64,000 bases of DNA from an uncultured Bacteroides sp. (GCF_963666545.1 NZ_OY762899.1:496001-560000); one strand, 5' to 3'. Numbered from the stretch's first letter, positions 16,808 to 25,339 are shown. The notes: a model not told the origin generated them from the letters alone. A program made the numbers and translations.

Positions 16808-16815
16808 CAAAATTA
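16808..16815 (-). promoter_or_regulatory. Promoter -7 element of the cobalamin operon
   Basis: The minus strand reads TAATTTTG, a match to TAnnTTTG. The start site would fall about 20 bases before the cobQ ATG. No clear -33 TTTG at the right spacing was seen. Confidence 0.5.
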
Positions 16816-16877
16816 GCAAAAAAAACAAAGCAGCTTATACATTGATGATTAGTATCACATTATTTGTTTCTTCTACC

Positions 16878-17606
16878 TTAACAGCATTCTCTTTTTATTT
16901 TATACGTTTCAAGTTCTCCATAACCAATGAATCCCAATTTATTATAGATTGGCTCTCCCATCGCAGAGGCCATAAGAACAGCAAGATCTTTCTTACTATT
17001 AACAGCTTCCGACAATAGTTTTTTAGTCATTCGTGTTCCTATTCCAAGGCCTCTGCCATTTGGAACTGTCCCAATCATGTGCAGACCTGCATTATTGAAA
17101 GAATCAAAATAGACCAACCCACAACCTAAAGGCTCCTGATTCTTTATATAAGTAAACATGCGCACTCTTGAAGCGTCCTGACTTATTTTGAAAACGATCT
17201 CAGCATCGACTTTATATCCGAATGATGTTGTTGCCGTATTAGCAAAACTCAAAGCATCTGCTCTTGATCTAACCTGAAAAATATTCTCATCTTGATCAAA
17301 ATCATTATCCACGGTTGTTAGATCTATTGCCATATTCTTTTGCAATAAAGCCAATTCCAAACTTGCGTTATTCTTCAACTCATTCGGGCTGAGCAGTGTG
17401 ATCCTGTCCGGCAGAGCTTCAATGCCACTTAATTTAATAATCTCAGTGATCAGATCGGCTTTGTCAGAAACAGCAAATACTCGATTGGGCCAATCTGAAT
17501 TTGAAACAGATACAGCTCTGTAATCTTCTGTATCAATGAGCAATCCCATTGTTTCACCTATATAAGTCCAAAACTCATATAAGTTATTTACGATTTTCTT
17601 ATCCAT
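16878..17606 (-). CDS. GNAT-family acetyltransferase
   Basis: The 242-residue protein (counted from the second in-frame ATG) ends with a GNAT domain that includes GTVPNGRGLGIGTRMTKKL (acetyl-CoA loop) and EPIYNKLGFIGYGE. The N-terminal half has no recognised motif, as in two-part GNAT proteins where only the C-terminal copy is catalytic. I chose the start MDKKIVNN at 17606 because a strong -7 element lies just in front of it, which puts the other ATG at 17627 inside the promoter. The substrate is unknown. It may be transcribed alone. Confidence 0.75.
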   Translation of the reverse strand: MDKKIVNNLYEFWTYIGETMGLLIDTEDYRAVSVSNSDWPNRVFAVSDKADLITEIIKLSGIEALPDRITLLSPNELKNNASLELALLQKNMAIDLTTVDNDFDQDENIFQVRSRADALSFANTATTSFGYKVDAEIVFKISQDASRVRMFTYIKNQEPLGCGLVYFDSFNNAGLHMIGTVPNGRGLGIGTRMTKKLLSEAVNSKKDLAVLMASAMGEPIYNKLGFIGYGELETYKIKRECC

Positions 17607-17610
17607 GCTG

Positions 17611-17618
17611 CAAATGTA
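17611..17618 (-). promoter_or_regulatory. Promoter -7 element of the GNAT gene, nearly leaderless
   Basis: The minus strand reads TACATTTG, an exact match to TAnnTTTG. Only four bases separate it from the ATG at 17606, so the transcript would begin at or next to the start codon. Confidence 0.5.
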
Positions 17619-17773
17619 TGCAATCAATATTTAATCCACATTTACATATGTTGATTTTGGAGATGATTAAAACAAACTTGAGCGATAAATATAGGAGAAA
17701 AGCTATCAACTGTTTGGATGCCAAGTTCAAAAAGAATACATTCGCTTACAGAAATATCAAACGTATAAAGACA

Positions 17774-18358
17774 ATGACAGAAAGTTTAGTAGAATATATA
17801 GCACACTATACCTCTTTGAATGACAGCGAAGTGGCTGTTCTTACTCATTTAGTCAAAAAGCAACACTTCGAAAAGAATGAAATTATTTTTATGGAAGGCA
17901 AAGTTTCTAATGAAATCTATTTTGTAACAAAAGGTTGTGTACGCTTGTTTTACAATGTAGAGGGGAGAGATCGAACTGCCTTTTTCTATACCGAAGGACA
18001 GTTCATTTGTGCCGGTGAGAGCTTCACCTTCCATGTTCCCGCAAAAGAGAGCTATCAAGCAATAGAAGGAACTGAGCTCTATGTCTTTAGCAAATCGAGT
18101 ATTGATGAATTATTAGATATTTCTTCTAAATTTGAATTAATTGCCCGGATTGCAGTGGAGAATGAACTGATTGTTTGCCAGAATATAATCGCTTCCTTTG
18201 TTACTAAGTCGGCCGAAGAAAGATATGTTGAACTACTGGAAACAAACGGCGAACTATTTCAACGGGTGCCACAACAATATATTGCCTCTTTTTTAGGCGT
18301 CTCGCCCGAAACTTTGAGCAGAATAAAGAAAAGGGTCTTTACCAAAAAGGATTCTTGA
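17774..18358 (+). CDS. Crp/Fnr-family transcription regulator (first)
   Basis: The 194-residue protein has an N-terminal cyclic-nucleotide-binding-type beta roll (about residues 20-110, with EIIFMEGKVSNEIYFVTKGCVRLFY) and a C-terminal helix-turn-helix (RVPQQYIASFLGVSPETLSRIKKR, about 165-188). The start MTESLVEYIAHY at 17774 fits the family N-terminus; the longer open frame upstream has unrelated sequence. Cysteines for an Fnr iron-sulfur cluster are not arranged as in Fnr. A perfect Fnr-like palindrome lies over its stop codon, in front of the NmrA-like gene, which is probably its target. Confidence 0.88.
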   Translation: MTESLVEYIAHYTSLNDSEVAVLTHLVKKQHFEKNEIIFMEGKVSNEIYFVTKGCVRLFYNVEGRDRTAFFYTEGQFICAGESFTFHVPAKESYQAIEGTELYVFSKSSIDELLDISSKFELIARIAVENELIVCQNIIASFVTKSAEERYVELLETNGELFQRVPQQYIASFLGVSPETLSRIKKRVFTKKDS

Positions 18359-18370
18359 CGATCGTCAAGA
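18353..18370. promoter_or_regulatory. Perfect Crp/Fnr-type operator
   Basis: TCTTGACGATCGTCAAGA is an 18-base perfect palindrome and contains TTGAC-N4-GTCAA, the spacing of Crp/Fnr sites. Its centre (18361.5) is about 41.5 bases before the start site predicted from the -7 element at 18391-18398. This is the class II activator position. Confidence 0.7.
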
Positions 18371-18390
18371 GTAATAAGATTCAATAGATT

Positions 18391-18398
18391 TATCTTTG
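18391..18398 (+). promoter_or_regulatory. Promoter -7 element of the NmrA-like gene
   Basis: TATCTTTG matches TAnnTTTG, 23 bases before the ATG at 18422. There is no good -33 element, as expected for a promoter that needs an activator at the palindrome upstream. Confidence 0.65.
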
Positions 18399-18421
18399 TA
18401 CAAAAACAAAAAGAATTAATT

Positions 18422-19282
18422 ATGAGTAAGCAAAAGGTTTTAGTGGCAGGGGCAACCGGCTATCTTGGAGGATATATCACGCAAGAATTAGCATCCTTGG
18501 AAGATTTCAATACAAAAATCATTGTCCGCAACAAATACAAGGTGAAATCGAACGATCCGAACATTGAAGTCGTTGAAGCAGAAGTGACCAAGGCAGAGAC
18601 TCTCACGCATCTGTTCGACGGGGTTGATGTGGTTATCAGCAGCGTGGGCATTACCCGTCAAAAAGATGGGCTGACTTATATGGATGTTGATTATCAGGCA
18701 AACGTAAATTTAATCAATGAGGCCAAAGCAAGCGGGGTAAAGAAGTTTATTTATGTTTCTGTTTTAAACGGTGATAAGCTCCGTCAACTGAAGATATGTG
18801 AAGCCAAAGAGAAGTTAGTTGATTACTTAAAATTATCGGGACTTGACTATTGCATCATTCGCCCTAATGGATTCTTTTCGGATATGGGTGATTTCCTCAA
18901 AATGGCTAAGAGCGGAACTGTGTATTTGTTCGGTGATGGAAAACTAAGTTTAAACCCCATTCATGGAGAAGATTTAGCACAAGTATGTATTGATGCTATT
19001 AATTCGGATAAGAAAGAAATAAATGTAGGCGGTCCTGATTTGTTATCTCAGAATGTGATTGCGGAACTGGCTTTTAAAGCTTATTCGAAACCAGCTAAGA
19101 TTATACATTTACCCGATTGGATTAGAAAATCAGTACTTTGGATAGCTAGAACCTTTACCAGTTCGAAAACTTATGGCCCTATTGAATTCTTTATGACAAC
19201 CATGGTTATGGACATGCAAGCGCCTCAATACGGGACACACAAACTCGAAGACTTTTTCAATGACCAGACAAAGAAGTACTAA
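18422..19282 (+). CDS. NAD(P)-binding NmrA-like/atypical short-chain reductase
   Basis: The 286-residue protein has the dinucleotide-binding motif VAGATGYLGGY (8-18), an acidic strand, VVISSVGITRQKDG (69-82) and IYVSVLNGD, but no YxxxK catalytic pair where classical reductases have it. This is the atypical SDR5/NmrA pattern, often a redox-sensing or quinone-related protein. The C-terminal part (about 225-260) is moderately hydrophobic. It stands alone behind a promoter with a Crp/Fnr-type operator, so it is likely the target of the regulator encoded just upstream. The substrate is unknown. Confidence 0.8.
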   Translation: MSKQKVLVAGATGYLGGYITQELASLEDFNTKIIVRNKYKVKSNDPNIEVVEAEVTKAETLTHLFDGVDVVISSVGITRQKDGLTYMDVDYQANVNLINEAKASGVKKFIYVSVLNGDKLRQLKICEAKEKLVDYLKLSGLDYCIIRPNGFFSDMGDFLKMAKSGTVYLFGDGKLSLNPIHGEDLAQVCIDAINSDKKEINVGGPDLLSQNVIAELAFKAYSKPAKIIHLPDWIRKSVLWIARTFTSSKTYGPIEFFMTTMVMDMQAPQYGTHKLEDFFNDQTKKY

Positions 19283-19315
19283 TATTTTAGCCACATTTAC
19301 ATCTATTCTATTGGT

Positions 19316-19918
19316 TTAGGAATTATCTTTTAAACTTTTTCTGATTCTGCTTAATTGAGTGGGAGTAATTCCCAAATGTGAAGCAATATGCTGTTGAGAT
19401 ATTCTTTTATCAATATTAGGATGAGCTATACGAAGCTTTAAATATCTTTCCGTTGCATTCTCTATTGCTAGAGAAACCTCTATTGGTTCTTTTTCAATTA
19501 CCCAGTTTCTTTCAAGGTACGCAATATAGAAATCTTTTAGATCAATACATTGATTAGCTAACTGGCGGAATTTCTTATAATTGAATGAAATTAAAACAGT
19601 ATATTCTAAGGCTTCAAGCGTAAACTCGGACGGCCTATCAAGAATGGAAGATACGACAGATCCTGCAAGATCATTTTCAAGAAATAGATTTTTAGTATAT
19701 ACATTTCCGGCGCTATCAGTGAAATAAGCCCTGAGTGCTCCTTCACAAACAAAATGCAGATTTTTAGAATAATCCCCATTTCTAACTAAGAATTCGTTTC
19801 TTTCCAAAATTTTAAATCCTAATAATGACTCTAGTAATATCCAGGATTCCTGACTAATAAATGAATATGATTCAAGCTTTTTTCTGAATACAATAATATA
19901 TTTTTCCTGATCTATCAT
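19316..19918 (-). CDS. Crp/Fnr-family transcription regulator (second)
   Basis: The 200-residue protein has a cyclic-nucleotide-binding-type beta roll (about 28-115, with ERNEFLVRNGDYSKNLHFVCEGALRAYF) and a C-terminal helix-turn-helix ISQQHIASHLGITPTQLSRIRKSL (about 172-195). It resembles the many Bacteroidota Crp-like regulators that control one adjacent gene. It converges with the NmrA-like gene and diverges from the HAD phosphatase gene at 20066, whose promoter lies in the shared gap. No effector is evident. Confidence 0.85.
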   Translation of the reverse strand: MIDQEKYIIVFRKKLESYSFISQESWILLESLLGFKILERNEFLVRNGDYSKNLHFVCEGALRAYFTDSAGNVYTKNLFLENDLAGSVVSSILDRPSEFTLEALEYTVLISFNYKKFRQLANQCIDLKDFYIAYLERNWVIEKEPIEVSLAIENATERYLKLRIAHPNIDKRISQQHIASHLGITPTQLSRIRKSLKDNS

Positions 19919-20011
19919 GCTTGTTTAATTTTCTTTTTATTGCTTGATCTACTTAATTGATAAACGTTGGCAAGATATATAAAAAAGGATAAAACCACTA
20001 CAAATAATTCA

Positions 20012-20019
20012 CTATATTT
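20012..20019 (+). promoter_or_regulatory. Promoter -7 element of the HAD-CAT pair
   Basis: TATATTTG matches TAnnTTTG and lies 46 bases before the ATG at 20066. It rules out the longer reading frame that opens at 19967. Confidence 0.6.
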
Positions 20020-20065
20020 GCGCCTTGAGTATGAAGCGAAAGCTTTTGAAGATAAATTTATAATC

Positions 20066-20755
20066 ATGTTAGATGGAATTAAAGTCATAGCATTCGATGC
20101 TGACGACACACTTTGGGTGAATGAGCCCTTTTTTCAAGAAATAGAGAAAAGCTTTTGCGAACTACTGCAAGAATACGGCACACAAAAGGAAATATCTAAA
20201 GAGCTGTTTCGTACGGAAATGCAAAACCTTGAAATCTACGGATATGGTGCCAAAGGTTTTACACTTTCATTGCTAGAGACAGCTTTAAGAATAAGCAAAA
20301 ACACCATACCGACTGATCAAATTGCTCAAATCATCGAAATGGGGAAATCACTACTGACCATTCCTATCCAGTTGCTTGATGGTGTGGAACCACTCCTTAA
20401 ATCCTTGAATGGTAAGTTTGAAGTGATTATGGCCACAAAAGGAGATTTACTCGACCAGCAGAGTAAATTAAAGCGTTCGGGTCTGGAAGAGTATTTCAGC
20501 CATGTGGAAATTATGAGTGATAAAACAGAAGATGACTACATGAAGCTGCTTTCAAAGCTAGAGTTCATGCCCGATGAATTTTTGATGATTGGCAATTCTT
20601 TGAAATCGGACATACAACCAGTGCTTAATATCGGCGGTTACGGTGCTTACATTCCTTTTCATACTGTTTGGCAGCATGAAAAGATTGAAGAGATTTCTCA
20701 CACAAGAATGATAAGATCGGCCTCCTTAGAAGAATTAAAAGAAGTATTGAAATGA
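20066..20755 (+). CDS. HAD-superfamily hydrolase
   Basis: The 229-residue protein has HAD motif I FDADDTLW (10-17), motif II in VIMATKGD (about residues 119-126), a motif III lysine around KLKRSG and motif IV MIGNSLKSD. This order and length fit the phosphoglycolate phosphatase/YjjG-like group of small phosphatases. The start MLDGIKVIAFDADD lies behind a clear -7 element. It overlaps the CAT-like gene by four bases (ATGA), so the two are translated together. The substrate is not predictable. Confidence 0.85.
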   Translation: MLDGIKVIAFDADDTLWVNEPFFQEIEKSFCELLQEYGTQKEISKELFRTEMQNLEIYGYGAKGFTLSLLETALRISKNTIPTDQIAQIIEMGKSLLTIPIQLLDGVEPLLKSLNGKFEVIMATKGDLLDQQSKLKRSGLEEYFSHVEIMSDKTEDDYMKLLSKLEFMPDEFLMIGNSLKSDIQPVLNIGGYGAYIPFHTVWQHEKIEEISHTRMIRSASLEELKEVLK

Positions 20756-21378
20756 AACACACTGTAGATATAGAACATTGGAATAGAAAAGAGCATTTTC
20801 AGTTCTTTAGTAAATTTGATGATCCCTTCTTTGGCATAACAGTGAACGTCGATTGCACAGCCACCTATCAGCAGTCGAAAGAAGAAGGTGTTTCATTCTT
20901 CTTGTTATCGTTGCACAAGGTGATGAATGCAGTCAATGCCACCGAACCGTTTCGTTACAGGATAGAAGATGGCACTGTGGTGTGCTATGATGTGATTCAT
21001 GTATCTTCTACCGTAGGACGAAGTGATGGCACTTTTGGTTTTAGTTTTTTCCCGTATTATCCTTCTTTAGACACCTTTGTGGCAAGTGCCACCACAGAAA
21101 TAGCTTTTCTTAAAGAAACCAGCGGACTAAACTTTAATGACGCAGCCCGGAGAACAGATGTGATTCATTTCTCGTCTGTGCCATGGATAAGCTTTACTGA
21201 CCTGAAGCATGCCACCAGTTTTGGTATCAATGACTGCGTGCCGAAGATTTCCGTCGGCAAATACTACACAGCCGAAGGGCGCATACTACTTCCCCTCTCC
21301 GTTACCGTCCATCATGCGTTGATGGATGGCTATCACGTTGCACAATTTATCGAAAGGTTACAGCAGTCACTTCTTTGA
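20752..21378 (+). CDS. Chloramphenicol acetyltransferase-like acyltransferase
   Basis: The 208-residue protein has the CAT trimer fold signature: VTVHHALMDGYH with catalytic His188 and Asp192, PWISFTDLKHA (144-154), and the N-terminal HFQFFSKFDDPFFGITV. It is of CAT length. It may give chloramphenicol resistance, but many Bacteroidota carry CAT-like proteins of other function, and the tight coupling to a HAD phosphatase hints at a small metabolic or modification pair. There is no mobile element beside it. The active-site residues are intact. Confidence 0.85.
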   Translation: MKHTVDIEHWNRKEHFQFFSKFDDPFFGITVNVDCTATYQQSKEEGVSFFLLSLHKVMNAVNATEPFRYRIEDGTVVCYDVIHVSSTVGRSDGTFGFSFFPYYPSLDTFVASATTEIAFLKETSGLNFNDAARRTDVIHFSSVPWISFTDLKHATSFGINDCVPKISVGKYYTAEGRILLPLSVTVHHALMDGYHVAQFIERLQQSLL

Positions 21379-21719
21379 TCAAATAGAGCAATCTCTACAG
21401 CCAAAATGCAAATATTACCGATGTGCCCCTACAGGCCTTCTAAGAGGGGTTTGGTTAACTAACTAGTTCACCGTGGTGAATTAACTAGTTAACCGCGGTT
21501 AACTAGTTAGTTAACCACGGTGAACTTATATGATATCTAAAAATAAGTTCGTTTGTAAATTATAATAAATTCCAAAGAACCCTGACATAGGTTGAATTAA
21601 TCTGAAATCATATTAGGTTGCTTGGACACGCAGATTTAACATATATTTCCTGTCACTATTTGGTGATAAATCAAATCTTATTTTATAATTTTAGCGAAAT
21701 TATAAAAGACAAATCATCC
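21379..21719. other. Gene-free region before the cas operon
   Basis: These 341 bases hold a possible weak terminator for the CAT-like gene (CCCCT at 21426-21430 pairing with AGGGG at 21445-21449), the nested palindromes at 21453-21516, and the promoter of the cas operon. A poor promoter match exists (TTTG at 21659-21662, TAATTTTA at 21686-21693). No ORF with coding character was found. Confidence 0.6.
21453..21516. repeat. Nested palindromes, possible operator cluster or structured RNA
   Basis: A 16-base arm, GGTTAACTAACTAGTT at 21453-21468, has its exact inverted copy at 21501-21516. Inside lies a perfect 28-base palindrome (21482-21509, centred on CCG/CGG) and a near-palindrome, TTCACC-GT-GGTGAA, at 21467-21480. 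A further GTTAACCACGGTGAAC follows the right arm. The pieces GTTAAC, ACTAGT and CACGGTG/CACCGTG recur. The arms can pair in alternative ways. Confidence 0.8.
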
Positions 21720-22499
21720 GTGAGATTCAAAATTATACTAAACATCGAAAAACACGCCTTAGGCAATGCCCTACCGCTAAATCATCAATACGAGCAATCG
21801 GCAGTTGTATACAAAATCTTGTCTTATGCAAGCGCAGACTATGCAACATGGCTGCATAACAATGGTTTTACAACCGACTCTAAACAGTTTAAACTCTTCA
21901 CCTACTCCAGACTCTTTATTCCGCAATATACCATCGACAAGCAACATGCCCTTCTCCTTATTAATAGTGATACTGTAGAATGGTATGTTTCCTTTCTTCC
22001 CGAAGAGTCGACCGAGAAGTTTATTCAGGGAGTTTTCATGAATCAAACCTTTCAGTTGGGTAATCAAAGGAACAGAGTACAATTTCGTGTGCAAAGCATT
22101 GAAGTGCTTCCCCCACCACACTTTGAAGAAGAGATGACGTTTGAAACACTCTCTCCTATCTGCATTGCATTGCGTAATGCAGATGGTCGTACAGATTACC
22201 TATCGCCTGAAGACGAACGCTCTAAAGAGTCACTCCTCTTCAGCTTATTAAATAGGTATGAAGCATTCTACGGCAAACCCTATATAGGTACAGCCGATTT
22301 TAACTTTGAAGTGCTGAACGTTCCCAAACCTGTATTGATAACTTTTAAAGCCGGAACTCCTGAAGAATCAAGAGTAAAAGGCTATATGTGTCGGTTCAAG
22401 ATTAAAGTTAATGGAGAATTGATGAAGATCATGTACGAAAGTGGCATAGGGATGAAAGGATCACTGGGATGGGGAATGGTAAAAATTTGTAATAGATGA
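21720..22499 (+). CDS. cas6: CRISPR RNA endoribonuclease Cas6
   Basis: Cas6 cuts the long CRISPR transcript within each repeat. The protein has the family N-terminus RFKIILNIEKHALGNALPLNHQYEQSAVVYKIL and a glycine-rich C-terminal loop, GIGMKGSLGWGMV, which holds the repeat RNA. I place the start at the GTG at 21720 (259 residues), where homology to Cas6 begins. The open frame goes back to an ATG at 21618, but those 34 residues do not look like Cas6. It is the first gene of the cas operon. The array repeat ends in ATTGAAAC, the 8-base handle such an enzyme leaves. Confidence 0.92.
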   Translation: MRFKIILNIEKHALGNALPLNHQYEQSAVVYKILSYASADYATWLHNNGFTTDSKQFKLFTYSRLFIPQYTIDKQHALLLINSDTVEWYVSFLPEESTEKFIQGVFMNQTFQLGNQRNRVQFRVQSIEVLPPPHFEEEMTFETLSPICIALRNADGRTDYLSPEDERSKESLLFSLLNRYEAFYGKPYIGTADFNFEVLNVPKPVLITFKAGTPEESRVKGYMCRFKIKVNGELMKIMYESGIGMKGSLGWGMVKICNR

Positions 22500-22570
22500 T
22501 AATGAATTGAAAGGTCAATAATTAGTAAATGCATTTTGAAGATCCGGTAGAAGTAACATATATATATATA

Positions 22571-24226
22571 ATGGTTGAAATGAAGCAGGAATATACAACA
22601 ATTGACTATGAATGGCTTACAAAACCAACAGGAGATCCGTTTGCTGATGCAGGCGGTTTTGCCATCGAAGAATTTTCAAAAAGGAGACCTGATAAGAATA
22701 TAATGGAAATTATCAAAGAAGTTGCAGATATCTACATTAGCAGATGGAATGCAGGGCTGCATGTCTTCTTCTTAAATTCTACTATAACTCAGGCAGCATT
22801 TCCTACACCAGAAAAGAAACTAAAAAAAACGGAAGAATATTTTGAAAGCTTAATTAATGAATCGGCAACTTATTCAGATGGTGTTTGCCGTGTAACTGGA
22901 GAAAAAACCAAACTATTTAGAGCTGGTAGAGAGAATTCGTTCCTAACAGGTTCTGGAACTTTCTTAAATTTTCATCACAACCTGGAACCAGGTATTATGC
23001 TCTCCAAAGAAGCATTAATAAGATTCTTTTTTTTGCCAATTGCAAGTATTATGATATATGATAAAATGGGAATAATCCACAGTAATCAGTCAGAAGTTGT
23101 GAATTTTTTCATAAAAAAGAATGTGTCTGAAAATATAAAAAACACACTCTTCAGATTCGCACTTAGATCAAAGTATCAGAATCCAGCAACAGCACTATTT
23201 GCATTTGTCGATGATTTAATTTCAAACGTCAAAATTGCGACAGACGAAACAAAAAAACTTTCGTTAAGCCTATTCCATTTTTCCAATTTTGGAGCATCCC
23301 CAACTATTGAAATCTATAAAGTACCTGCCAATCTCTTCGATTTTTATAGAGTTTGTAAAAGCATTCGCTTTTTTGATCAATGGAGACTATTTATTAATGC
23401 TCATTACATCAAACATCCTTTCTACAAAGCAAATTTCGACAAGGAAAGCAACACCTACATTGAGAAGGTTAACGAAATATCTGGAATCGCTAAAACCGTA
23501 TTTGAGAAATTAGAGAAGAATGAGTCCTTGAATTTTGCACTTTGTCAGTTTGGGAGACGAACAGATTCAAAAACCAATAAAGATTATATTGTTGTTGACT
23601 CTGGAGAATTAACAAATTGGAAAAACGGGAAGCTCTTTAAAGAATGGAAAAAAAATGATGAAAAAGGCGCAAAAGAATTTTCAGCCGCAACTATAAAGAT
23701 CAAAGAGAATATCACACTAACCTATAATGCAGAGGACTTCTCTTACAAATGGATAAACTTAGTCTATAGTAATTTAATAGAAGGAAAATCGATACTTTCG
23801 CTGATACTTAAATGGAGTGAGAAGAATTTACTGGATTTTAGAATAACAAGGAATTATCAACTAATAATAAAAGGCATGAATTCAAAAACTCTTGATTTAA
23901 TTGAAAAAATTACAAGTTATTTGATTGAGGATGAATCAGATTTAAAGAAAAAGAAATCCAAATTACAGACAACTAAAAGTCATGAATTAAGATCATTCTT
24001 AATCAAGCAAATTGAAAAAAACTATAAGGAGGGCAATTCCGAACCTTTAGTTACACTCCGTGATTATGTGAGTTATTTATTTCCAGATGGAACAAATTGG
24101 ATGGAAATTAGAGATTTAATGCTTATTTGTTTTTATCAGAAACTCCATGAAAAAGGAATACTGATTGAAGATGAAATTGATAATCAAGAAGAAGCATCAA
24201 TAATTGAAGATGAAAACAACGAATAA
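22571..24226 (+). CDS. cas8b: Type I-B Cascade large subunit Cas8b (Cst1-like)
   Basis: The protein (551 residues from the ATG at 22571) sits between cas6 and cas7 and reads like the Cst1/Cas8 family. It has YEWLTKPTGDPFADAGGFA near the N-terminus, RVTGEKTKLFRAGRENSFLTGSGTFLNFHH in the middle of the first third, and a lysine-rich C-terminus. The large subunit recognises the PAM and starts target unwinding. Family sequences diverge strongly, so position carries much of the call. An in-frame ATG at 22529 would add 14 residues, mostly a low-complexity TATATATA-coded stretch, so I prefer 22571. Base composition is A-rich, as in other cas genes here. Confidence 0.88.
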   Translation: MVEMKQEYTTIDYEWLTKPTGDPFADAGGFAIEEFSKRRPDKNIMEIIKEVADIYISRWNAGLHVFFLNSTITQAAFPTPEKKLKKTEEYFESLINESATYSDGVCRVTGEKTKLFRAGRENSFLTGSGTFLNFHHNLEPGIMLSKEALIRFFFLPIASIMIYDKMGIIHSNQSEVVNFFIKKNVSENIKNTLFRFALRSKYQNPATALFAFVDDLISNVKIATDETKKLSLSLFHFSNFGASPTIEIYKVPANLFDFYRVCKSIRFFDQWRLFINAHYIKHPFYKANFDKESNTYIEKVNEISGIAKTVFEKLEKNESLNFALCQFGRRTDSKTNKDYIVVDSGELTNWKNGKLFKEWKKNDEKGAKEFSAATIKIKENITLTYNAEDFSYKWINLVYSNLIEGKSILSLILKWSEKNLLDFRITRNYQLIIKGMNSKTLDLIEKITSYLIEDESDLKKKKSKLQTTKSHELRSFLIKQIEKNYKEGNSEPLVTLRDYVSYLFPDGTNWMEIRDLMLICFYQKLHEKGILIEDEIDNQEEASIIEDENNE

Positions 24227-24238
24227 AAACTGATTAAG

Positions 24239-25339
24239 ATGAAAGTACAAGGATTTATTTTAATTGATGTAGACGCAGCTGCCTTAAACAATGCAGGAAC
24301 GGTCTCAAGAGCTGGTATAGAAAACAGCGTAGAAACAAAAAAAATCGTAAAAAATGGTCAAACGTATGTTTACGTTTCAGGGCAAGCTTGGCGTTATTGG
24401 TGGAGAGATACCCTACAAAAGAATTTTGCATGGATTCTCTCTCCGGTTATAAAATTAGAAAAGCAAAATGTTGTTTATACAGAGGCTAATCCGATTGCTT
24501 ATGATGATGATGATATCTTTGGATATATGAGAGCATCAAAAATGCCGGTAATGAATGACGATGGAACACCGAAATTAAAAAAAAATGGTAATCCAGAAGA
24601 AAAGGATGCAACAGTAACAAGGATTTCGCCATTAAAGAATTCTGCTTTAATTTCTGTTGGTTCTGTAAGAGTTGCAAAAAACTTCTCAAGTATGGCTCGG
24701 CAAAATGATGTTCCTGTATTGTATGGAAAAGAGGAATACAGTGCTATAATGAAAGGAATGTTTTCCATTGATATTGATCAGGTAGGCACATTTTCAAGTT
24801 ACAACAAGACAGGATTCAAAAATCTCAATGAAAAATTAAAGAAAGTTGCTAAAGAAAAAGAAGGTTCCTCTCTGATTAAAGACAAGTACGTAAAGGATAA
24901 AGCGGGCAACCCTGAAGAATTGATTCAATTAGATATTAAAATTAGAAAGAAAAGAATAAGTGATACAATCAAAGCACTTAAAACAATTTCAGGTGGAGCC
25001 ATGCAAACGAACAATTTAGCTGATGTAACGCCTAAGTTTATAATATTAGCAACAACAAAATCTGGAAACCATCCCTTCTCGCACATTATTTCAAATGATC
25101 CGGTAAACAATGAACAAGTAATTTTAAAGATTGAGGACATAAAAGAAATTTTCACAGAATTCAAAGATGAATTTATTGGTGATATTTACATTGGGCGAAG
25201 AGGTGGATTTTGGAATGAATACGAAGAAGAATTAAGCACTATTAATGAACTTGAAATATCAAAAACTACAAAAGTGAAGTATTCATCAGTAAATGCCACT
25301 ATCGATGCCTATTGTACGCAAATAGAAGAGTTAATATGA
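24239..25339 (+). CDS. cas7: Cascade backbone subunit Cas7 (Cst2/DevR family)
   Basis: Cas7 subunits polymerise along the crRNA spacer. The 366-residue protein has the family N-terminus VQGFILIDVDAAALNNAG and the glycine-rich QAWRYWWRDTL segment. It also has ISPLKNSALISVGSVRVAKNFSSMARQ, and AMQTNNLADVTPKFIILATT in the C-terminal half. These match the Cst2/DevR branch that goes with Cst1-type Cas8. It starts 12 bases after cas8 and overlaps cas5 by four bases (ATGA). Confidence 0.93.
   Translation: MKVQGFILIDVDAAALNNAGTVSRAGIENSVETKKIVKNGQTYVYVSGQAWRYWWRDTLQKNFAWILSPVIKLEKQNVVYTEANPIAYDDDDIFGYMRASKMPVMNDDGTPKLKKNGNPEEKDATVTRISPLKNSALISVGSVRVAKNFSSMARQNDVPVLYGKEEYSAIMKGMFSIDIDQVGTFSSYNKTGFKNLNEKLKKVAKEKEGSSLIKDKYVKDKAGNPEELIQLDIKIRKKRISDTIKALKTISGGAMQTNNLADVTPKFIILATTKSGNHPFSHIISNDPVNNEQVILKIEDIKEIFTEFKDEFIGDIYIGRRGGFWNEYEEELSTINELEISKTTKVKYSSVNATIDAYCTQIEELI

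Noticed and set aside
16783-16877. Cobalamin riboswitch before cobQ
   Set aside because: The gap is under 100 bases and lacks the conserved B12-box; the riboswitch needs about 200 bases.
19944-19961. TTGAT repeats between the second Crp/Fnr gene and the HAD gene as an operator
   Set aside because: The two TTGAT copies are direct, not inverted, and the spacing is wrong for a Crp/Fnr dimer.
22503-22513. GAATTGAAA between cas6 and cas8, matching the 3' end of the repeat, as a CreA-like antitoxin RNA
   Set aside because: Only nine AT-rich bases match, the rest of the repeat is absent and the gap is about 70 bases, so chance is more likely. Small-RNA sequencing of the gap would settle it.
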